Source of the DNA: Candidatus Aminicenantota bacterium
GTDB lineage: Bacteria; Acidobacteriota; Aminicenantia; Aminicenantales; UBA8522
Reading direction: 5' to 3'
Assembly: GCA_003524335.1 (NCBI GenBank)
Contig: DQHV01000264.1
Location: forward strand, 13,530 to 33,080
DNA: 19,551 nucleotides
The translations under genes were made by a program, and so were the position numbers. Shown here one piece after another: positions 15,096-19,551 of this stretch; the stretch's first letter is position 1; each line of letters begins with the position of its first letter. The notes under the pieces were generated by a model that was given only the letters and a program-made list of their open reading frames with translations, searched no databases and was not told the DNA's origin.

Positions 15096-15109
15096 CATCT
15101 CGAGGAACC

Positions 15110-15586
15110 ATGGGCGTCGAGAGACGGCAGATACCGGACAGGAGACTTATTCCAACCAAGCCGTTGAGCCTTTATGCTTTGTGGGGGCGCCGAAAAAGTG
15201 CACGCCGAGAGGGAGAAGACATAAATCACTATGTCGACAGATATGAACCGCGGTATCTTTTCTTGATCAGCCTGATCCTGGCCCTCTGCGTCCTGGATGC
15301 TTATTTTACCCTTAAAATTATCGATTTTGGCGGAAAGGAGCTGAATCGATTAATGTTCATTTTTATATATAAGAAACCAATCTCAGCCCTGGTTTTCAAA
15401 TACCTGGTCACAGCCGTCAGTATCATCTTTGTCTTGGTTCATAAGGACTTCGTGGTTTTCGGCAAGATCAAAGTCTCTTCTCTGATCTACCTAATCTTTT
15501 CTGTTTATCTGACCTTGGTAGCTTATGAAGCCCTCGTTTTTTTTAACCATATCAGGGTGCTCAGTTTTAATCATACGGGCCTCTGA
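15110..15586 (+). CDS. DUF5658-family membrane protein
   Basis: This protein of about 158 residues has a positively charged N-terminus (E-R-R-Q-I-P-D-R-R, G-R-R-K-S-A-R-R-E) and then a hydrophobic part with about four membrane segments. The diagnostic block is L-D-A-Y-F-T-L-K-I-I-D-F-G-G-K-E-L-N-R-L-M, which matches the DUF5658 pattern (LDxxxTxxxxxxGGxExNPxM); here the usual Pro after Asn is Arg. The function of the family is unknown. The start is uncertain: ATG 15110 fits the usual E-R-R...D-R-R beginning but its GAGGA is only three bases away. In-frame ATGs at 15056 and 15083 and a TTG at 15050 are alternatives. The local base composition is richer in A+T than the surroundings, as expected for a hydrophobic protein. 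Confidence 0.75.
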   Translation: MGVERRQIPDRRLIPTKPLSLYALWGRRKSARREGEDINHYVDRYEPRYLFLISLILALCVLDAYFTLKIIDFGGKELNRLMFIFIYKKPISALVFKYLVTAVSIIFVLVHKDFVVFGKIKVSSLIYLIFSVYLTLVAYEALVFFNHIRVLSFNHTGL

Positions 15587-15623
15587 CTTCTTTGTCCTCC
15601 GGTGAATCTGAACAGAGCCCGAC

Positions 15624-15749
15624 TCAGTCCTTCCGAGAATAGAAATCGATCATCCGGGCGATCGCCTGCTGGCAGACCCGGCAGAACTCGTCTTTGGGGC
15701 TGGAAATCATGATGCAGTAGACCATAGGACGGCTAAGCGATTTCGCTGC
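15624..15749 (-). pseudogene. C-terminal coding remnant with a C-x-x-C motif (M64-peptidase-like tail)
   Basis: A minus-strand frame from just after an in-frame TGA (15752-15750) to the TGA at 15626-15624 reads ...L-S-R-P-M-V-Y-C-I-M-I-S-S, P-K-D-E-F-C-R-V-C-Q-Q-A-I-A-R-M-I-D-F-Y-S. An ATG at 15725 would give 33 residues. The pattern of a cysteine, C-I-M, then F-C-x-V-C-x-x-A-I and a final helix resembles the extreme C-terminus of family M64 (IgA-peptidase-like) metallopeptidases from memory. There is no ribosome-binding site and the rest of the gene is missing, so I read it as debris of a deleted gene. Confidence 0.45.
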
Positions 15750-15803
15750 TCAGCCGGCTTTAAGAGCGGCGAGGCGGCGCTTGAGCATCTCTGTTTAGAC
15801 GGC

Positions 15804-15831
15804 TTGACGTCCGGACGCTAAAACCTATAGT
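15804..15831 (+). promoter_or_regulatory. Promoter of the aldo/keto reductase gene
   Basis: TTGACG (15804-15809) and TATAGT (15826-15831) are spaced by 16 bp. The predicted start is near 15838, leaving a leader of about 23 bases that contains the AAGGAG ribosome-binding site. Confidence 0.55.
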
Positions 15832-15860
15832 ATGACGCCTTTCACCAGGAAAGGAGTTCT

Positions 15861-17207
15861 ATGAGTACTCATCAAAATAACGATCGTCCTAGGGGCATGG
15901 ACAGGCGGCGATTTATCGGCGCCTCCGCATCCGCACTCGCTTCTTTCGGCCTCGGACGAGGCGAGCAGGCTTTTGGACAAACGGCTCAGTCCTCGACCAG
16001 CGGCGGAGGGCCGAAGATCAAAGAATACCGAACCCTGGGCCGGACCGGGTTCAAGGTCTCCGATATCGGCCTGGGCGGAGGGGAAGTAACTGACGCGGCG
16101 CTCTTCGAGGCTGTCCTTGACAGGGGCATCAACTACATCGACGCCGCCGAGAACTATGTCAACGGACAGGTGGAGAGAACGATCGGGAAGGCGATGAAAA
16201 ACCGGGACCGAAAATCGGTCTTCATCACGACCAAGCTGTATCTCCGCGACGCCAACGTAACCAAGCAGGAGGTCCTCGACCGGTCCCGGAAATGCCTGGA
16301 AAGGCTGGAGACAGACTATGTGGACTGCCTGCAGATTCACTGCCCGCCCACGACCGCCATCCTGAAGGCGCCGGGTTTTCATGACGCCGTGAAGGAACTC
16401 AAGGCCGAGGGGCGGGTCCGGTTCTGCGGCCTGTCCCAGCACGGCTCCCAGTGGAACGAAGCGCCTGAGACCATGGAGCAGATCTTGATGGCCGCCGCCG
16501 AGGACGGCCGTTTCGACCTCGCCCTTTTCGTCTACAACTTCATCCAGAGGGACATGGGTGAGCGAATCCTGAAGGCCTTCAAAGAGAAAAACATCGCCGC
16601 GACGATCATGAAGGCCAACCCCGTAGGGACCTATACCTGGATTCAACAGGAGGTCGAGAAGGTTAAGAACAGCGGTGAGAAAATGCCGGAATACCTGCCG
16701 GCCCTCCTGGAGCGGGTGAAGAAGGTCGCCGACCAGGCGGATGCGTTCAAGAACACCTATAATCTGACTAACGACGCCGAGCTTCTGGTCGCCGCCTACC
16801 GCTTTGTGCTTGCCCATCCAGACGTCCATACCGTCTGCTGCATGGTCCAGAACTACGATGAGCTGGATACCTACGCTTCGCTCTCCGGGACGAGGCTGTC
16901 GGCGCCTGAAGAGAAAAAACTCGCGGCCTATGCAGAGACATATGGTCAGTTCTACTGCCGTCATGCTTGCGGGCAATGCGAGGCCGACTGCCCGCGCGGA
17001 GTGCCCGTCAACGCGATCATGCGTTTCAGGCACTATTTCAGCGCCCAGGGACGAGAGAAACATGCCATGGCGGAGTATGCCGGTCTGGAGACGGGCCGGG
17101 CCGATCTGTGCGCCGGCTGTGCCGGGTATTGCCAAAAAGCCTGCCCTCATGGCCTCCCGATCCAGGCCATGCTGACCCTCGCCCATCAGACCCTGACCTT
17201 GGGGTAA
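15861..17207 (+). CDS. Tat-exported aldo/keto reductase with C-terminal double [4Fe-4S]-type cysteine motifs
   Basis: This is a 448-residue protein. The N-terminus carries a twin-arginine leader (M-D-R-R-R-F-I-G-A, then an alanine-rich core ending near A-F-G-Q), so it should be exported folded with its cofactors. Residues about 53-340 form the aldo/keto reductase barrel (PF00248), starting Y-R-T-L-G-R-T-G-F-K-V-S. The catalytic tetrad is complete: D94, Y99, K125 and H160. The C-terminus adds two cysteine motifs, C-R-H-A-C-G-Q-C-E-A-D-C-P and C-A-G-C-A-G-Y-C-Q-K-A-C-P, enough for two [4Fe-4S] clusters as in ferredoxin-like tails of this AKR subgroup. It starts with AAGGAG five to six bases ahead of the ATG, and a promoter is visible upstream. 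An exported NAD(P)-dependent enzyme is odd, so a tightly bound nucleotide and electron exchange through the clusters are likely (inference). The GH38-like gene follows by 81 bp. Confidence 0.9.
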   Translation: MSTHQNNDRPRGMDRRRFIGASASALASFGLGRGEQAFGQTAQSSTSGGGPKIKEYRTLGRTGFKVSDIGLGGGEVTDAALFEAVLDRGINYIDAAENYVNGQVERTIGKAMKNRDRKSVFITTKLYLRDANVTKQEVLDRSRKCLERLETDYVDCLQIHCPPTTAILKAPGFHDAVKELKAEGRVRFCGLSQHGSQWNEAPETMEQILMAAAEDGRFDLALFVYNFIQRDMGERILKAFKEKNIAATIMKANPVGTYTWIQQEVEKVKNSGEKMPEYLPALLERVKKVADQADAFKNTYNLTNDAELLVAAYRFVLAHPDVHTVCCMVQNYDELDTYASLSGTRLSAPEEKKLAAYAETYGQFYCRHACGQCEADCPRGVPVNAIMRFRHYFSAQGREKHAMAEYAGLETGRADLCAGCAGYCQKACPHGLPIQAMLTLAHQTLTLG

Positions 17208-17252
17208 GGAGCCTGATGTGTCCGCCAGGGGAGGATGTGCCGCCACCCAGCC

Positions 17253-17282
17253 TTGACTTTGGCTCTAGGCCGGACGTATTGT
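17253..17282 (+). promoter_or_regulatory. Candidate promoter of the GH38-like gene
   Basis: TTGACT (17253-17258) and TATTGT (17277-17282) are spaced by 18 bp. Six bases separate the -10 from the ATG at 17289, the same arrangement as at higB, so transcription would begin on the start codon. This fits the absence of a Shine-Dalgarno sequence there. Confidence 0.45.
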
Positions 17283-17288
17283 CTTTTC

Positions 17289-19551
17289 ATGCCAATAATC
17301 ATGACCCGAAGAGGGTTCTTACGGACCGGACTCGCTGGCGGCGCGGGGGCACTTTTGGCCTGGCCATCGCTTGTCCGGAACGCGGCTGCGGCAGAAGGGC
17401 CCATCGGTCTCTGCCTAACCATCTGCAATCACTGGAGCTACATAGGGATTGGCTGGCAGCTGGGGATCGAATCCTGTGTGCTCTCCGTGACCGACGCGAT
17501 GGAGATGGCCGATCGGCCGCCCTTTGCCAAAACTTGCATCAATCTCGACGCCCGGGCCTACGAGTTCATGGCCGAGAAATTCCCCGAGGTTACGGAAAGG
17601 CTTAAAAAGTACCTGGCTGCGGGCAAGGTCGAACTGATCGGCGGAACCTACGGCCAGCCGATGGGCACCACGATCAGCGGCGAGTCGAACATCCGGCAGA
17701 TTGTCATCGGCCGGGAAGTCATCCGCAAGACGCTCGGCTACCCGCTTGTTACTTTTCTTGAAGAGGAAGAATTCACGCATCCGCAGATACCGCAGATCGT
17801 CAAGCTGGCCGGCTTCCGGTATGCCAGCCTGGCCCAATTGGACACCTGGGGGAGGGCCGGCTGCCCGCGGCTGGATGTCAACGCCCTTTTGTGGAAAGGC
17901 CTGGACGGGACGGAGGTCCCGTGCGTCCCCAAGAACGCTTTGTTCGGCTATTCGCCCGACCTGAAAAAGCTCGCGGACAGCGCCGAGTTCCAGAAACTGT
18001 CCGCCCTAGGCAAACCGCTGATTTTCGCCTGGGAGGAGTTCGGCTGGGAATCCCCCGAGAAGCCGGCCTACCTCACTTCACCGGCCAAGTACCAGACGCT
18101 GGAGAACGTCGAGTTTGTCACGATCCAGGAGTATCTCGACAAATACGGCGCTCAGGCGAAGGAGAGCCTGTACCTCCCGATGGACGCGTGGAACAAGTCA
18201 CTGACCTGGGGGTTGGGAGGCGATCAGGTTCGAATACTCGACCGCAAAGTCGACGCCCTTCTCCTGGCGGCGGAATTGTTCGACGGCATCGCCGCGGCCC
18301 ATGGCGGATCGTCGCAGGTGGACACGCTGGAAAAGGCGTGGCGGGACCTGCTGGCTTCGCAGAGTCACGATGTGGGCCTGTGTGAATATTCCCGCTGGCA
18401 GGGCGATCGGATGGCGCCCTTCGACCGGATCGAAGACCTCCACAATTTCACCTGGGGTGCCATCGGCTACAACCACCTGGACACGGCCCAGCGGCAAGGG
18501 CAGGCTGTCCTCGACGCCGCCCTGCGCTCTTTGAGCGGACGCGTCAACAGCGGGGCGAACAAGCACGGAGAGTTGGCCGCGGTGGTGTTCAACCCTCACG
18601 GTTGGCCGCGGACCGACCTCGCCATGACCGGCCGAATCTATCCTGTGCCGCCACAATGCCGGGAGGTTATCGTCAAAGACCGGACGGGACGGGTCGTTCC
18701 CTCACAGATAGTCAAGCAGGATAACGGCTCTGCAGGCAACCTGGTCATGGCCGAGCTAGCTTTCCGCACCCTGGAGGTGCCGCCGGCCGGATACGACACT
18801 TACTACCTTCATTTTTCGGCCCGGCCCACCGCTGCCACAAACACCGATCTCCGGGTGGACCAGTCGGCCTTGACGATGGAGAATGAATTCGTGCGGGTCC
18901 GCCTTGATCCGAATACAGGCGGTGTCGTCAGCCTCGTGGACAAGTCCTCTGGGCAGGAGTCGCTCGACTCCGGTGCGGGAGCGTTCCCGCATTTCACCGG
19001 GCGGCCCAACCCGAACCTCTCGACGAGACCCAGTCCGCCCGCCTTCTACGACAGCGCGAAATCCAAAGCCGCTATCGACTGGATTGCCGGAGGGCCGCTC
19101 TGGGCGACGCTCCGGGCCCAGCACTCCTGGCCGTATCTCAAATTCGAGACGCGGGTGAGCCTCGCCGCAGGGTCCCACTACGTCGAGGTCATAAGCCGCG
19201 TGCTGGCGCAGGTGCCGCCGCACTCCGACGTTTCGCCCCCCGACATCAAGGAGGGCTACTGGGTCTCCTTTGTTCCTGGCTCTCCCGTGACGAAAGTGCT
19301 GCGCGATTTCCCGTTTGGCGTGGAGGAGGCGAAGCAGCCCGCGTTCCATGCCCTGACGTTTGTGGATCTAATCGGCCGGGACCGGGGGCTCCTGGTGCTT
19401 CATGCCGGCACGCAGTACTTCCGCCGCGAGGCTTCGGGTGCGCTGTCGAACCTGGTTATGCGGGAATGGGAGTCGCACTTTACGAAGGAATTCGGCTGGC
19501 CGATCTACGCCGAGTATCGCCATGCACTCCTTCCCCATAGCGGGAAGCCGA
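17289..19551 (+). CDS. Tat-exported GH38-like alpha-mannosidase-family protein (3' end outside window)
   Basis: The frame is open to the window edge for about 754 codons with no stop. A twin-arginine leader (M-T-R-R-G-F-L-R-T-G-L-A-G-G-A-G-A-L-L-A) begins at an in-frame ATG at 17301. ATG 17289, four codons earlier, fits the promoter better; neither has a ribosome-binding site. Numbering from 17301, residues about 40-300 resemble the GH38 catalytic barrel: C-L-T-I-C-N-H44-W-S46, then E154-E-E-E-F-T-H160 followed by P-Q-I-P-Q-I-V-K-L-A-G-F. S-Q-S-H356-D marks the mid-domain, and after that come beta-sandwich domains with V-V-F-N-P-H-G-W-P and the E-N-E-F-V-R-V-R-L-D-P-x-T-G-G-V segment. Several canonical residues differ: the zinc-site Asp after the first His is Ser46, and the nucleophile Asp aligns with E156. 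An extracytoplasmic glycan-acting role is likely; activity as a classical mannosidase is uncertain. It follows the exported reductase by 81 bp. Confidence 0.8.
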   Translation, partial: MPIIMTRRGFLRTGLAGGAGALLAWPSLVRNAAAAEGPIGLCLTICNHWSYIGIGWQLGIESCVLSVTDAMEMADRPPFAKTCINLDARAYEFMAEKFPEVTERLKKYLAAGKVELIGGTYGQPMGTTISGESNIRQIVIGREVIRKTLGYPLVTFLEEEEFTHPQIPQIVKLAGFRYASLAQLDTWGRAGCPRLDVNALLWKGLDGTEVPCVPKNALFGYSPDLKKLADSAEFQKLSALGKPLIFAWEEFGWESPEKPAYLTSPAKYQTLENVEFVTIQEYLDKYGAQAKESLYLPMDAWNKSLTWGLGGDQVRILDRKVDALLLAAELFDGIAAAHGGSSQVDTLEKAWRDLLASQSHDVGLCEYSRWQGDRMAPFDRIEDLHNFTWGAIGYNHLDTAQRQGQAVLDAALRSLSGRVNSGANKHGELAAVVFNPHGWPRTDLAMTGRIYPVPPQCREVIVKDRTGRVVPSQIVKQDNGSAGNLVMAELAFRTLEVPPAGYDTYYLHFSARPTAATNTDLRVDQSALTMENEFVRVRLDPNTGGVVSLVDKSSGQESLDSGAGAFPHFTGRPNPNLSTRPSPPAFYDSAKSKAAIDWIAGGPLWATLRAQHSWPYLKFETRVSLAAGSHYVEVISRVLAQVPPHSDVSPPDIKEGYWVSFVPGSPVTKVLRDFPFGVEEAKQPAFHALTFVDLIGRDRGLLVLHAGTQYFRREASGALSNLVMREWESHFTKEFGWPIYAEYRHALLPHSGKP

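Noticed and set aside
15825..17246. 473-codon open frame antisense to the aldo/keto reductase
   Set aside because: Its translation shows no family features, while the plus strand encodes a complete AKR with tetrad and Fe-S motifs.

Overview
The window is GC-rich bacterial DNA (my reading is roughly 58-60% G+C) with short intergenic gaps and mostly good Shine-Dalgarno sites. It holds many exported proteins: Sec leaders, one lipoprotein and several Tat (RR-F-L/I) leaders. Glycoside hydrolases GH116, GH29 and GH38-like, a Tat-exported Fe-S aldo/keto reductase, an M1-like peptidase, a DUF5658 protein and an IS91-type transposase remnant occur together. This mix suggests a carbohydrate- and protein-scavenging heterotroph, perhaps of the Acidobacteriota / Candidatus Aminicenantes type. 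That assignment is inference; there is no rRNA or other marker gene here.

Layout. 1-75: possible tail of an upstream gene. 170-2394 (minus): TerC-family membrane protein followed by an exported class-C beta-lactamase-like serine hydrolase. 2457-7303 (plus): GNAT acetyltransferase, a secreted ADP-ribosylglycohydrolase-family protein and a GH116 lipoprotein. 7348-8443 (minus): a higBA toxin-antitoxin pair with a readable promoter/operator, then an IS91-family transposase remnant. 8511-10937 (minus): exported M1-like metallopeptidase with a duplicated TPR-like tail. 10969-11137: a small non-coding element with perfect 25-bp terminal inverted repeats. 11364-13000 (minus): a DUF47 (PhoU-like) protein and a PiT phosphate permease as a two-gene operon. 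13119-14847 (minus): GH29 alpha-L-fucosidase preceded by a tiny collapsed Tat-leader gene. 15110-15586 (plus): DUF5658 membrane protein. 15624-15749 (minus): a degraded C-terminal coding fragment. 15861-19551 (plus): Tat-exported aldo/keto reductase with two ferredoxin-like cysteine motifs, then a Tat-exported GH38-like protein that runs off the window.

How the genes work together. The lipoprotein GH116, the fucosidase, the GH38-like protein, the secreted ADP-ribosylglycohydrolase-like protein and the exported reductase look like a loose extracytoplasmic glycan-processing region. They are separate transcription units, and no SusCD pair or dedicated sugar regulator is visible. The phosphate operon, TerC protein and toxin-antitoxin pair are unrelated neighbours. 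Points most worth a second look are: probable leaderless starts of higB, the GH38-like gene and the GNAT gene; two hydrolases whose canonical catalytic or metal residues are replaced (M1-like and GH38-like); the MITE-like element just upstream of the peptidase; and gene debris around 14.7 and 15.7 kb. No single feature amounts to a clearly new defence or mobile system.
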